Shown here: piece by piece, positions 55,261-64,000 of the stretch
Layout: every line of letters starts with the position of its first letter
How positions within the stretch are numbered: position 1 is the first letter of the stretch
From: Actinomycetes bacterium
GTDB lineage: Bacteria; Planctomycetota; Phycisphaerae; JAACET01
NCBI GenBank assembly: GCA_030614915.1
Contig: JAUXAG010000010.1
Span: forward strand, 1 to 64,000
Reading direction: 5' to 3'
Length of the DNA: 64,000 nt
Notes under the pieces: model-generated
Told to the model about the DNA's origin: nothing
Seen by the model: only the letters and a program-made list of their open reading frames with translations
Databases searched by the model: none
Made by a program: the position numbers and the translations under genes

Positions 55261-55288
55261 GCTCCCAGGATAAACCTGGGGGCTAAAC
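55261..55288 (-). terminator. TTTAGCCCCC-type hairpin at the mobA end
   Basis: On the minus strand, TTTAGCCCCCAGGTTTATCC then TGGGAGC: arms CCCAGG and CCTGGG with a 5-base loop. It shares TTTAGCCCCC...TTTATCC with the dnaK terminator. Its TTTAG contributes the TAG stop of mobA. No T-run follows, so termination is uncertain. Confidence 0.5.
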
Positions 55289-55927
55289 AAAGAGGTCTCG
55301 GGGGGTGTTTGCGTTTCGCCAGGCGAGTTGCAGATGTGGGGGTACGGTGAAGGTGCGGACCTTCGGATGAGAGGCGATGTCTCGCAGACGAAAATTGCCC
55401 CGGGCGGCCAACCGCTCGATCAATGGGCGAGAGCGAAAATCATAATGGGCCAAGAGGGGCTCGACGTAGTGCGAGCCGCCGAGGATGGGCAGGCTGGCCC
55501 AGATGCCGGGAGCCCGAGTAGAGAGCAGCCATTCCAGGGCAGCCGGGACCAGCTCCGGCAGGTCACAGGCAGCGACGAGCCAAGAAGCCCGCGGCCCCCA
55601 GCGCATCCCAGCCAATACGCCGGACATCGGGCCCTGGGCGTCGGCCACGTCGGCTAGGCGCTCGAAGCGGGCCAGGCTGTCGGCGATTTGGCCGGGGCCG
55701 CAGATGACCACGTTTGGGCCGACGACCTGCTCGAAACATTCGAGGGTTCGGGCCAACATGGTTTGCCCGTCCTTGGTGAGCAGATGCTTCGCTGTGCCCA
55801 TGCGGGAGCTTTTACCCCCGATGAGGACGCAGCCGAAGACCGGCGTGCTCAGCCATCTTTCCCCCAGGTACTTCTTCAGGATGGGAAGCTTTTCCAGCAT
55901 CAGCCAGCTTGTCCTACGGTTGACCAC
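55283..55927 (-). CDS. mobA: Molybdenum cofactor guanylyltransferase MobA
   Basis: Attaches GMP to molybdopterin to make the guanine-dinucleotide cofactor for DMSO-reductase-type enzymes. The nucleotide-binding signature CVLIGGKSSRMGTAKHLL is the classic LxGGxSxRMGxxK. LVAACDLPEL carries the metal-binding Asp, and GPMSGVLAGMRWG is the family's substrate loop. Normal length; the first 25 residues before the motif may be over-extended, and an internal start is possible. The stop lies in the TTTAGCCCCC element. No other cofactor-biosynthesis gene is nearby. Confidence 0.9.
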   Translation of the reverse strand: MVNRRTSWLMLEKLPILKKYLGERWLSTPVFGCVLIGGKSSRMGTAKHLLTKDGQTMLARTLECFEQVVGPNVVICGPGQIADSLARFERLADVADAQGPMSGVLAGMRWGPRASWLVAACDLPELVPAALEWLLSTRAPGIWASLPILGGSHYVEPLLAHYDFRSRPLIERLAARGNFRLRDIASHPKVRTFTVPPHLQLAWRNANTPRDLFV

Positions 55928-56074
55928 AGCCCTGAACAGTTACTCTTCTGCCGGCAAGCATCATACCCCAATCCGCGGGCAGATGCAGGGGCGGGTTCGA
56001 CCGCAAGAGTGTCCCCTCAAATACGTGGCGAAAACGCGGTTTCCGGCTAGGTAGGGTTTTCAACTCCAGCGATG

Positions 56075-57565
56075 TCACTTGGGCTTTTGCAGTTCTTTCT
56101 TTGGTTCAGCTTTCGGGGTATCTGCTGGCTTTCCTTCGGAACTCGGTTTGACCATCGGCTCTTCTATTGGACCAGCTTTGCAATAATCTAGCTTTAGGAA
56201 AAAGATAAACTCATCACCTTCAAGCCGGAAGGGTATTACCTCTGTGATCCTGCCGGAAAGGAGCATATCTGCACCAATCGTCGCACGCCCAAGAAACTCC
56301 CTGGAAGATTTGTTTACTCGAGCAAAGACTAAAATTCGGAAGTCGTCCACGGCCTGCCCAAAAATGTCAAAGGGATGAGATGTTACTTGTTTTAGCTCTT
56401 TCACATACTGAGCCCGTTCAGACTTCAAACGATTCAACTTCCTCCGGCGTTCAGGGTTCCGCATTACGGTTCCACGCCAATCCCTGGTTTGAAGAGGCTC
56501 CGTCCTGCGTACAGAATCGGCCCTGGACTCTATGCTCGCAATTCTATTGGTGATCCCAGCACGCTTCGCTTTGGCTCTTTCTTCATCAGCTGCAATTAAG
56601 CTTACTTCTAATTCCACATTTAGACCAATAATCCGTCGCCTTTTCAGCCATCTATTCCATTCGGTCAGGGACACTTCCCTTTGTAGTGGAGTCGACAATT
56701 CGCTATTCAGCTTCAGAGCGTTAGCTTTCTGAAGCATACTTTCGTATAGTCCTTCCTGTGCCCCTCTACGCTTAGCTCCGGTACCAATATAGATCTGATT
56801 TGGTTTTATTTCCCTCCAGCCGGACATAGACAGGCTCCTGCCTAGAGCAGGCAAATCCTGAACGACACCCTTGGCCAGACCGCAATCTACGGCCTCGTTT
56901 GCGGTCAGGGTGAGAACCCGCCCCTTTGCTTTGAGAATTTTCCCTTGTCCATCCCTTTCCAGCACTATCCGCCCATCCTCTTTTCGCATGGTCAAGGCGA
57001 AATCCGGGTCACTCATAGCGTCGGCAAGTATGCTAGGGTGCCCCCCGTGTTGCGCAGCTTTGCGGTCGACCGCCCGAGAAACTGATTGGTGCTTCTCCAG
57101 GAAGTACTCAGGGATTGGCTCCGGCATTCCTGTAGGCCCAGAAAAATACAACACTGTTGCTCCTATCGTGGCGGTATCCGTCATATAGATTTCAGGACAA
57201 GTGAGAGTAATACCTGCTCCAGCTGACATAGCTTTTTGCACAAAAGCAACGAAGCGAAGACTCTTGGCCTTAATAATTAGGTCTATTATTTCTTCCGCTG
57301 CGTTGGCTCCCCCTCCAGGCGTATCCAAATCCAAGACTACCACGGTTGGTTCCAATTCGGCGGCCTGTTTTAGAAGGGTCTTTACACGAGCAGTTGTGAA
57401 CCGCCCAATCGACCCCTTGATCGGAATGCGAAAGTATGTGGCTTTCTTGGATTCGCCCGAAGCTGGTTTAGGCTGAGCAGGCAGTTCGCCTGAATCTTTG
57501 CCAATGGCATAAGTGCAGAAAAAAACCACAAATACGTAAAAGAATACGGCGACAGCACGGCGCAT
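56075..57565 (-). CDS. ClpP-class membrane serine protease (NfeD/S49-like)
   Basis: A 496-residue exported or membrane-anchored protein. It has a signal or anchor helix (AVAVFFYVFVVFFCTYAIG), then a ClpP/crotonase-fold domain at about 45-240. VVLDLDTPGGGANAAEEI is the strand and oxyanion loop, and FVQKAMSAGAGI contains the nucleophile Ser. TATIGATVLY is the Lys-helix region. This matches the N-terminal part of NfeD and SppA-type proteases. The remainder, about 300-490, has an Arg/Lys-rich helical stretch and no multi-helix NfeD membrane part. The tail (PSSEGKPADTPKAEPKKE) is low-complexity. Substrate unknown. Confidence 0.75.
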   Translation of the reverse strand: MRRAVAVFFYVFVVFFCTYAIGKDSGELPAQPKPASGESKKATYFRIPIKGSIGRFTTARVKTLLKQAAELEPTVVVLDLDTPGGGANAAEEIIDLIIKAKSLRFVAFVQKAMSAGAGITLTCPEIYMTDTATIGATVLYFSGPTGMPEPIPEYFLEKHQSVSRAVDRKAAQHGGHPSILADAMSDPDFALTMRKEDGRIVLERDGQGKILKAKGRVLTLTANEAVDCGLAKGVVQDLPALGRSLSMSGWREIKPNQIYIGTGAKRRGAQEGLYESMLQKANALKLNSELSTPLQREVSLTEWNRWLKRRRIIGLNVELEVSLIAADEERAKAKRAGITNRIASIESRADSVRRTEPLQTRDWRGTVMRNPERRRKLNRLKSERAQYVKELKQVTSHPFDIFGQAVDDFRILVFARVNKSSREFLGRATIGADMLLSGRITEVIPFRLEGDEFIFFLKLDYCKAGPIEEPMVKPSSEGKPADTPKAEPKKELQKPK

Positions 57566-57728
57566 TAGCCTACCCCCTTTCTTGATCGAGATCGAAGAAC
57601 ACTGGAACTGGTGGTCCTATTATACAACAAGCCGTCGGAATGCTAATAAGAAAAACAGCCAAATAGCGATGGTTCTGCCAGAATCCGCAGGCAGATGTAG
57701 GGCATCGGTGCGAGATCGTTGGGGGCAA

Positions 57729-60158
57729 TCAATCCTGAGGATAGATGATAATCCGGTCGTGGACCACGAGAATAATGTCGTTTTTCCCGTCGGCGGTTAC
57801 ATCACCAAGGCAAACAATTCTGGGTTCGCGGCTTTCGGATCGGCGCTGGCCCGCACGGGGCTCTTCAAAGGCCTTAAACTTACTGGCGGAAGTCAACTCG
57901 CCCGCGCTGTCGAAGGCCAGTATCTCCAGGCGATTGTGGGCCTGGTCGATCACGACAATCTCCGGCAGGTCGTCATCATTGACGTCCCCGACGGCCATGG
58001 CCCCATAGCGGACGTTCTTGATGTCGGACTCGAATGAACCGAGCTTCTGGAGCAGATGGGTTTGGCCGGCGACCGGCAGCAGAATCATCTTATGCGTTCC
58101 GGCCAGCAGGATGCTCAGCGGCGATGGGCCGCCGAAATTTCCGGTGAGCATTTTTTTGGCCGAGACGGAGCCGATCTTGATGTCCCGGTCGGTGCGATAT
58201 GTGCCGTCGGGCTGCTGAGTGAGGATTTCGAGCTTTCCGCGGGCAGCATCATAGACCACAATGGCCAGGGCCTCATCGCCGGGCAGCAGGGCGGCGACGG
58301 CTGCGGTGAGGTTACTCTGCCGGTCGGAAGCTTGATACTGATCCACGACCTGCCAGCCCTTGGCCGGGTCGAAGACGACGGCTCGGGCAAAGTTCTTCTT
58401 GGCCAGCAGCACGGCCGTGCCGCCTTCGGGGCCCAGGGGCCCCAGCGACAGCGAGCTGGGCTGGATGTCGGCGACGAGTCCTGAATAGATATCGGGCTTG
58501 GTGACCTGCGTAAATTCGCCCGGTTGGCTCTGGCTCAGCAGCAGCAGCGGCCCATAAGGTCGAAGGACCATCACGTCCGGCCGAGAGTCGTGGTCGATGT
58601 CCCCGGCACGCAGGTCCTGAGGCTTGTCCTTGAGCTCGGTCAGTTCGAGCTCGGGTCCGGGCTGGGCGTTGTCGCGGCCGACGCTGAGCACGGTCCGCAG
58701 GAAATACTTCTTTTCCTTTTTCTGGCGAGCAACGTAGAGCAGGTCGAGCTGACCGTCGGCGTTGATGTCGGCCAGGTCCATGGCCAAGGGTTCGTCGGAG
58801 ATGGTTACAGACTCAGGAAAGCTCAGTCTGCCGTCGGTCATTCGGCTGATGGCGATAATTTTTTCCTCGATGCTCAGGGCGATGATGGCCTGTTTGCCGG
58901 ACCCGTCCAGATCGCCCCCAACGAGCTTGCGCATGTCGGTCAGGCCGGGGAAACGCCCCGGGCCAGTCAGGCCCGCAACAGCAGCACCGCGGAAGAGTAG
59001 AAACTCAGCCCGTGAGGGGTCAGAGACGACCACGTCCAAAAGTCCGTCGCCGTCAACGTCGGCGGCCACAATGTCGCGATTTTCAGGCGATTCGGTGGCC
59101 GGCAGTGGATAGGTGAAAACGGGAAACTCTTCTCGCCGGGTGTTCGGGGCTAAGCTAGATATCTGGATGCGACCACTGAGGCGGTTGACGCAGAGGAAAT
59201 AGCTGCGGGGCGTCTGTCCCAGCTGGGCCATCTCCAGGACCCGCCAGATGGGCAGGTCGTAGCGGACCTCCGGGCCGAGCTTGCCGCTATTGCTCTGATA
59301 GCGCAGGCGCACGGGGAATTCCTCCTCAGCGGTGATGACGACCAGGTCCAGGCGCTTATCGCCGTTGACGTCGGCGATGTGCAGCTGTTTAAGTTTTTGG
59401 CCGGCGGAGTAGAACTTTTCCGGTTGAGCGAGTGTGCCGTCGGGTTTTTGCATCAGGACAAAGGTTCCTTCGCCGGCCAACAAGGCCAGGTCCGCCCGGC
59501 CATCGGAATTCAGATCACCGGCGGCCAAGGCCCGGCTGGTGGAAAGACCTTCGCGAATGTCGATCTTCTTGGCCGGCATCCAGAGCGGTTCGGCTGGGCC
59601 GCTCGGCCTTTTGTCTTCCGGCTCTGCTCCTTCGGCTTCTTCGGCGGGCGGGGGCTTGGGCTCATCCTGCAAGACGACACGCAGGGCGTCCTTGGCATAA
59701 AAGGCCAGGTCCAGGCGGGTATCAGCGTTGAGGTCGGTCACTACCAGGCTGGTGGCCTCGACGTCGAGGTCGTAGCTGAAACGCTTGAAACGCCAGGTCT
59801 TCTCACGGCCAAGAATGTCGTTCACGTCTTCGTCGAGGATGTCGATGGGAACGTATTCGCCCGGATCGAAATCCTTCTTTTGCAGCAGCAGATCGATCCT
59901 GGCCTTGCGGTTATTAATGAAAACCAGATCGTTGAGTCCGTCGGCGTTAACGTCAGCGATAATCGGCTCGCCGAGTTTCCACTGCAGCTTGAGGATTTCC
60001 ATTGGGCCAAACCCATAATACTGGGCAAAGCGGCTGGGCTTGGCCTCGATTGCTGTTTTGTCCTGCTCCGCCTCGGCCAAAGCGCTCTGCAGACTCAGCA
60101 AGCAGAAAGCAAACGCACAAATCCATCTGATGCCTGAAGTTTTCACCGTGGCGCTCAT
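57729..60158 (-). CDS. Exported FG-GAP/VCBS repeat protein
   Basis: A secreted or periplasmic beta-propeller-like protein of about 809 residues. The signal peptide is WICAFAFCLLSLQSALAEA. Calcium-binding-type loops recur every 50-80 residues: DVNADGLND, DLNSDGRAD, DVNGDKRLD, DVDGDGLLD, DINADGQLD, DVNDDDLPE and DVTADGKND. I chose ATG 60158 because GGAGA lies 7 bases upstream. The promoter and signal-peptide DNA is shared with the gene at 60345. The binding partner is unknown. Confidence 0.85.
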   Translation of the reverse strand: MSATVKTSGIRWICAFAFCLLSLQSALAEAEQDKTAIEAKPSRFAQYYGFGPMEILKLQWKLGEPIIADVNADGLNDLVFINNRKARIDLLLQKKDFDPGEYVPIDILDEDVNDILGREKTWRFKRFSYDLDVEATSLVVTDLNADTRLDLAFYAKDALRVVLQDEPKPPPAEEAEGAEPEDKRPSGPAEPLWMPAKKIDIREGLSTSRALAAGDLNSDGRADLALLAGEGTFVLMQKPDGTLAQPEKFYSAGQKLKQLHIADVNGDKRLDLVVITAEEEFPVRLRYQSNSGKLGPEVRYDLPIWRVLEMAQLGQTPRSYFLCVNRLSGRIQISSLAPNTRREEFPVFTYPLPATESPENRDIVAADVDGDGLLDVVVSDPSRAEFLLFRGAAVAGLTGPGRFPGLTDMRKLVGGDLDGSGKQAIIALSIEEKIIAISRMTDGRLSFPESVTISDEPLAMDLADINADGQLDLLYVARQKKEKKYFLRTVLSVGRDNAQPGPELELTELKDKPQDLRAGDIDHDSRPDVMVLRPYGPLLLLSQSQPGEFTQVTKPDIYSGLVADIQPSSLSLGPLGPEGGTAVLLAKKNFARAVVFDPAKGWQVVDQYQASDRQSNLTAAVAALLPGDEALAIVVYDAARGKLEILTQQPDGTYRTDRDIKIGSVSAKKMLTGNFGGPSPLSILLAGTHKMILLPVAGQTHLLQKLGSFESDIKNVRYGAMAVGDVNDDDLPEIVVIDQAHNRLEILAFDSAGELTSASKFKAFEEPRAGQRRSESREPRIVCLGDVTADGKNDIILVVHDRIIIYPQD

Positions 60159-60250
60159 GCTTATCTCTCCAATAATAGATTGTCCTCGAAGCCTCATCGG
60201 CCAAGCATATAATATTCTCTTGTATGGCTAAACGCAAATATCCATAATTT
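60071..60250 (-). repeat. Duplicated promoter/signal-peptide DNA, copy 1
   Basis: Covers the 5' end and upstream region of the FG-GAP gene. It aligns with 61354..61531: CGCTCTGCAGACTCAGCAAGC (last part of the signal peptide), the upstream GCATATAATATTCTCTTG and TATGGCTAAACGCAAATA are nearly identical in both. On the minus strand CAAGAGAATATTATATGC probably includes the -10 region. Confidence 0.75.
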
Positions 60251-60344
60251 AATACGGAATATCTCAGTGGAGCCCTTTTAGGAAGGTAGGCTGTCACAGC
60301 CTAGGAGCCGGGTGGGGATGCAGTTGGACTTCCTTTATCAGATC

Positions 60345-61439
60345 TTATTCCTTGCTGATCTTGAGGGGCTTAGCTTTTGGCGAAGGAGCGGGATCACGGC
60401 TAACCTCTAAGACCACGCGGCCATTCTTGTCCACAACTTTGCCGTCTTGCCATAAGGGCCTCAAATTGTACTTAACACCTTTGATACCGGAAATATAAAC
60501 TTTCGTCCCATTTACTATGTCATCCGGAAGAAAAGGACCTAACGCTTCTTGATCAGGATTCAAGGTTATTTCAGTTCGCTTGATATGGGATATGGAATCT
60601 ATGTACTTTCCATTTGTCGAGCGCCTTTTAATCTCATATACCCCTTCCACAGGGAGCCATATATCATCTACTAGCTTGAAACGAACGTTCTTTAGGGAAA
60701 CCCGCATAGTTGATCCTTTTGGCTGGGGGCCACGATCAGTAAACAAATCCCCTCCTGTTTTTACAACTTCCATTTTAGCGATATTATATCCGTGCTGTGG
60801 GTCTAACCAAACGGTATATTTACCATGCTTTGTTAGCGCGCCGATAACATAACATTTGGAGCTGTTGACTACTTGCATCCTGTTTCGCACAGATATGCTA
60901 TCAGACCGACGAAGAGTAGCATCCACCCGTTCACTTCCACCTTCGGCTGCGCGAGGACCACCAGTAACAAATCCACCGAGGGCATCTGAGGTGACCGGAT
61001 CTTTGTTTCTGTTAGCGTCTTTCTCCCTGAAAAGGAAAAGTAAACCGGGATCATCTTCTGATTTCGACGAGTACTGGTAAAAAGAATTGCCATCCCACAG
61101 GCGGCTCACATGCTTGGGCCTGTTCTTTGGTACAGAGGACCTCGCGAACTTCCCCCACATTTTGGTTCGCTTTCTGATGCGCTCGCCGTCATAATGTGTT
61201 TCAGAAACTTCATAACGTGTCCTCGTTCCTTTTAGAAATCCGTGGTTAGCCCGTATTACGACTGTACGTTCCTCCTTGATAACGAAAGATTTTTGAAGTT
61301 TATCCTGTGTCTGTGCATATTTGTCCAGCAGTTCTGAAACGCTGGGGCCTTCCTCGGCCAAAGCGCTCTGCAGACTCAGCAAGCATAGAGCAATCGTAGA
61401 AATCCATCTGATAGGTGAAGGTTTTGGCGTGGCGGTCAT
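60345..61439 (-). CDS. Exported LolA/outer-membrane-lipoprotein-sorting-like protein
   Basis: About 364 residues with a signal peptide (WISTIALCLLSLQSALAEE) nearly identical to that of the FG-GAP protein. The mature part looks like the LolA/LolB beta-barrel-like fold in its rhythm of short strands (VSELLDKYAQTQDKLQKSF, RLWDGNSFYQY, KYTVWLDPQHGYNIAKMEV), as in many planctomycete outer-membrane-related proteins. I cannot name a family with confidence. ATG 61439 has GGAGGG 6 bases upstream. It is separated from the FG-GAP gene by about 187 bp and likely has its own copy of the promoter. Confidence 0.65.
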   Translation of the reverse strand: MTATPKPSPIRWISTIALCLLSLQSALAEEGPSVSELLDKYAQTQDKLQKSFVIKEERTVVIRANHGFLKGTRTRYEVSETHYDGERIRKRTKMWGKFARSSVPKNRPKHVSRLWDGNSFYQYSSKSEDDPGLLFLFREKDANRNKDPVTSDALGGFVTGGPRAAEGGSERVDATLRRSDSISVRNRMQVVNSSKCYVIGALTKHGKYTVWLDPQHGYNIAKMEVVKTGGDLFTDRGPQPKGSTMRVSLKNVRFKLVDDIWLPVEGVYEIKRRSTNGKYIDSISHIKRTEITLNPDQEALGPFLPDDIVNGTKVYISGIKGVKYNLRPLWQDGKVVDKNGRVVLEVSRDPAPSPKAKPLKISKE

Positions 61440-61531
61440 GCGTATCCCTCCAGAAAATAACTGCCGTGCAAGCCTCATCGGCCGAGCATATAATATTCTC
61501 TTGTATGGCTAAACGCAAATACCTATAATCT
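61354..61531 (-). repeat. Duplicated promoter/signal-peptide DNA, copy 2
   Basis: The counterpart of 60071..60250. Identity is highest over GCATATAATATTCTCTTG and TATGGCTAAACGCAAATA, and over the signal-peptide end; the ribosome-binding sites and starts differ slightly. It lies in the divergent gap shared with the HtrA-like gene. Confidence 0.75.
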
Positions 61532-61579
61532 GCTCGTGCGGAATATTTCAGTAGGTCTGGCCTGTGAAAGGAGGGGATT

Positions 61580-62605
61580 ATGAGTTCCCGGCGAATATGC
61601 TTCGCGGCGATTGCCCTATTGTTTTTTGTGCTCTCAGCAGCTACGGCCGATACGGTCATCCTCAAAGGCGGACACCAGGTCAGCGGACAAGTGCTCAAGA
61701 GCGATAAAAACGTTGTAATCGTGGACCTGGGCGTTACCGTATTGCGCTTGCCGCGATCGGAGGTCGTGCGCATCGAAAAATCGGAAGGCAAAGTCCCCAA
61801 GACCGAGCCGCAGACAAAGGAGAAGATCGCCTCGGAGCAGAAGGAGTCTGCGAGTTGGCAGATGTTCCGAACGGCCCTGCTGCAGCCGACGACCATCGAG
61901 GATAATGCCCAGCGCTTCGGCGAGGCCGTGATCATGGTAACCAGCCCCAATGGGCAGGGCTCGGGGTTTATGATCACTCCCGACGGCTACTGCATTACCA
62001 ACTATCACGTGATTTCCGGGGAGACGCGCATAAAAGTTACGGTGTTCCGCCGGACCGAAACCGGCTACGAGCAGAAGAACTACAAGAAAGTCAAAATCAT
62101 CGCCTTGAATCCTTTCGTGGATTTGGCCCTACTGAAGGTTGACGGCGAAGGCGACACCTTCAAGTACGCCTACCTTGGTCGAACGGATGAGCTCGAGGCC
62201 GGCCAAGAGGTCTTTGCCATCGGCAACCCCCTGGGGCTCACAAGAACCGTCAGCCAGGGCATCGTCTCGACCAAGAACCGCAACTTCCAGGGCCGACTCT
62301 ACATCCAGACCACCACGGCTATAAACCCGGGGAATTCCGGCGGGCCTCTGTTCAACCTCAAAGGCGAAGTTATCGGAGTAACCTCTATGGGCTATATCTT
62401 CCTGGGGGGGCTGAATTTTGCCATTCCCGTGGACGTGGTCAAGCGTTTTGTGATTAACCGCGATGCCTTTGCCTACGACGAGGATAATCCCAACAGCGGC
62501 TATCGCTATCTTCAGCCGGCCGGCAGAGTCAATAAGAAGAATCCACCGGCGGGCAAAGTACCGGCCGTAGAGGCGATTCAGAAAGAACAAGCGAAAGAAG
62601 AATAA
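61580..62605 (+). CDS. Exported HtrA/trypsin-like serine protease without PDZ
   Basis: A 341-residue S1C protease. The signal peptide is FAAIALLFFVLSAATA. A small SH3-like or DUF-type domain at about 22-70 (DTVILKGGHQVSGQVL, RLPRSEVVRIE) precedes the protease at about 108-300. Catalytic residues are His in ITNYHVIS, Asp in FVDLALLKV and Ser in NPGNSGGPLFN. No PDZ domain follows; the C-terminus is Lys/Pro-rich. AAAGGAGGGG lies just upstream of ATG 61580. The N-terminal domain recurs in planctomycete exoproteins that sense or bind the envelope. It is probably co-transcribed with the next gene (15-bp gap). Confidence 0.86.
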   Translation: MSSRRICFAAIALLFFVLSAATADTVILKGGHQVSGQVLKSDKNVVIVDLGVTVLRLPRSEVVRIEKSEGKVPKTEPQTKEKIASEQKESASWQMFRTALLQPTTIEDNAQRFGEAVIMVTSPNGQGSGFMITPDGYCITNYHVISGETRIKVTVFRRTETGYEQKNYKKVKIIALNPFVDLALLKVDGEGDTFKYAYLGRTDELEAGQEVFAIGNPLGLTRTVSQGIVSTKNRNFQGRLYIQTTTAINPGNSGGPLFNLKGEVIGVTSMGYIFLGGLNFAIPVDVVKRFVINRDAFAYDEDNPNSGYRYLQPAGRVNKKNPPAGKVPAVEAIQKEQAKEE

Positions 62606-62620
62606 CTGAAAGGACTCATT

Positions 62621-64000
62621 ATGATCCCTGCCAGACGATTCAAGAAACTTCTAGTTCCCTGGCTTATGGCTGGGGCTGTTGTTTTGTCGGGCCTCAATAC
62701 CGCTGGGGCCATTGAGGGCGAGTTGGCCGCCCTGTTTCCGCCAGACAGCTTCTTATACGTGGTCATTCCCGAAGGCGTTACTGCCCTGCAGGAGAAGCTC
62801 AAGAAGACCTCCATGTGGGCCCTTTACAAAGACCCGGCTATGCAGCGCTTCATTGAGTCGGCCGAAAAGACCCTCCGCGAGAAGCTCGACGAAAAGCTAA
62901 AGGAGGCTTGGAAAGAACTCGAAATCGACGAGCCCCCCGAAGAGCTTCCCTGGCCGACCGGGCGGCTGCTCTTCGCAATGCGGATGGGGCGGGAGGTGAA
63001 CGAGCTGGCGCCGGAGTTCGTGCTTATTGCGGAAATGGGCGAGAGTATAATCACCCTCAAGGAGATTGCCGACAAAGCCGCGGAAAAGGCCGTGGATGCC
63101 GGTGCTAAACGCCAGCGGGAGAATGTGCGGGGGGTCCAAATGGAAGTCATTATTCCTGCCGTGCCGGAAGCTGACGAAGGCGACAGTAGCAGTGACCCGG
63201 AGCCGTTCTGCTATGCCTTCGCCGAGGAGACGGCCCTGCTGAGCAACGATGCGGATATGCTCAGGGAGACCTTAGCCAGAATGGGCGGGGCTCAGATAGA
63301 GAGTCTAGCGGATAACAGCCAAATGCAAGAGGTAATGCAGGGCCTGGGGCCCGGCGACGTGAGGGCCTACTTCAACATCAGTTCGCTGATCAGCTCCTTG
63401 ATGGACATCGCCCCAGCCGATGAGAGAACCCAGGCCCAGAAGGTCATTAGTGCCCTGGGATTGGACAACGTCGCCGGGCTGGGCATGGTGGCCCAGATTG
63501 TTCCGAGCCAGATGGAGGAACTTCGCGTCAAGGCAATGTTGACGGTGACGGGAGAGAAACGAGGAGTAGTGGCTTTGCTGACGCCGATGTCGGCCAGCAC
63601 CTCGGGGCATCGTCTGCTGACCAAAGACCTGGCGGCTTTTACGGTGGCCAATTATGATCCGGAAAAGGTTTTCAATCAGATCAACGAGATCGTACAGGCG
63701 GCGGGTGGCCCGGATATTAATATCGCCCTGGGGCAGATGATGAGTGTGACAGGGCTGAACGACCCTGCGGGCCGGCCCGCGGTGGATTTCCAGAAAGAGA
63801 TAATCGGCCAATTGAACTCACCGCTGACCATTTTGTACAGGGCGGACAAGCCCTATAGCGATCCCGCCGCGTCCAAGACGCTGGTGGCTCTGGGGGTGCG
63901 TGATGCGGCTGTACTGGAGACGGCCCTGGGCAGAATCCATGAGACCTTCATCGCCCAGGGAAACAAAGAACTCCAGCGAGAGCTTCTGGGGAGCAAGATC
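62621..64000 (+). CDS. Exported protein, C-terminus beyond window (DUF3352-like)
   Basis: Open from ATG 62621 to the window end (460 codons, no stop). AAAGGA precedes the start. The signal peptide is LVPWLMAGAVVLSGLNTAGA. The mature start ALFPPDSFLYVVIPEG is like DUF3352-type proteins (LPPDTLLYV...). A repeated architecture follows: TLREKLDEKLKEAWKELE, CYAFAEETALLSNDADML, then YFNISSLISSLMDIAP. I know no function for this type. It is 15 bp behind the HtrA-like protease, so it may be a partner or substrate. Confidence 0.7.
   Translation, partial: MIPARRFKKLLVPWLMAGAVVLSGLNTAGAIEGELAALFPPDSFLYVVIPEGVTALQEKLKKTSMWALYKDPAMQRFIESAEKTLREKLDEKLKEAWKELEIDEPPEELPWPTGRLLFAMRMGREVNELAPEFVLIAEMGESIITLKEIADKAAEKAVDAGAKRQRENVRGVQMEVIIPAVPEADEGDSSSDPEPFCYAFAEETALLSNDADMLRETLARMGGAQIESLADNSQMQEVMQGLGPGDVRAYFNISSLISSLMDIAPADERTQAQKVISALGLDNVAGLGMVAQIVPSQMEELRVKAMLTVTGEKRGVVALLTPMSASTSGHRLLTKDLAAFTVANYDPEKVFNQINEIVQAAGGPDINIALGQMMSVTGLNDPAGRPAVDFQKEIIGQLNSPLTILYRADKPYSDPAASKTLVALGVRDAAVLETALGRIHETFIAQGNKELQRELLGSKI

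Noticed and set aside
61300-61977. 225-codon minus-strand ORF extending the LolA-like gene region
   Set aside because: It is antisense to the start of the HtrA-like gene and in a different frame from the LolA-like protein; no family features.

Overview
The window looks like chromosomal DNA of a member of the PVC superphylum, most likely a Planctomycetota lineage related to Phycisphaerae. The best marker is a gene at 18325..18606. Its product begins MSLDKSLKSQNSLVRHRN and matches the small basic signature protein known only from Planctomycetes, Verrucomicrobia and Chlamydiae. A sulfatase-TPR fusion, FG-GAP repeat exoproteins, bacterial GH3 and planctomycete-style type II fatty acid synthase genes agree with this. 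The assignment is an inference from gene content; no 16S gene is present.

Layout. 0.2-9.7 kb: a GT9 glycosyltransferase, clpB and dnaK (divergent, with a possible heat-shock promoter), a Trm112-like protein, an exported S41 protease and mnmE. 9.7-18 kb: a minus-strand gene set for an unidentified acyl product. It holds two hotdog dehydratase-like proteins, an ACP, a ketosynthase, a second ketosynthase without its catalytic Cys (chain-length-factor-like), an alpha/beta hydrolase and a GH3 acyl-adenylating enzyme, with an aminotransferase upstream. 18.3-19.1 kb: the PVC signature gene and a membrane protein. 19.4-25.8 kb: three SPFH (HflK/HflC-like) proteins, the first fused to a cation-diffusion-facilitator-like membrane domain, followed by a metal P-type ATPase. 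26-31.7 kb: an adenylate-forming ligase, a mosaic hybrid histidine kinase and a PleD-type diguanylate cyclase. 31.8-39.7 kb: tRNA-Leu, a metallo-beta-lactamase-fold enzyme, an LsrF/LsrE/SDR/class II aldolase operon and a DinG-type helicase. 39.8-45 kb: a promoter, a long structured leader and a three-gene ABC exporter/HlyD operon. 45.4-51.5 kb: a more AT-rich island for 6-deoxyhexose (probably L-fucose) oxidation, flanked by a 310-bp inverted-repeat element and an IS1380 remnant. 52.4-64 kb: sulfatase-TPR protein, an interrupted tRNA-Ser, mobA, a ClpP-class membrane protease, FG-GAP and LolA-like exoproteins with duplicated promoter and signal-peptide DNA, an HtrA-like protease, and an exported protein cut by the window end.

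A recurring theme is small dispersed palindromic or inverted-repeat DNA sitting inside or at the ends of genes. A 41-bp palindrome is embedded in frame in mnmE, with an identical intergenic copy. A 26-nt insert interrupts the T-loop of tRNA-Ser. Repeat ends supply the stop codons of the Trm112-like gene and mobA, and a 310-bp element abuts the stops of the hlyD-like and SDR genes. The strongest candidates for undescribed biology are these genic palindromes, the CDF-SPFH/P-type ATPase cluster, and the KS/CLF/ACP/GH3 cluster.
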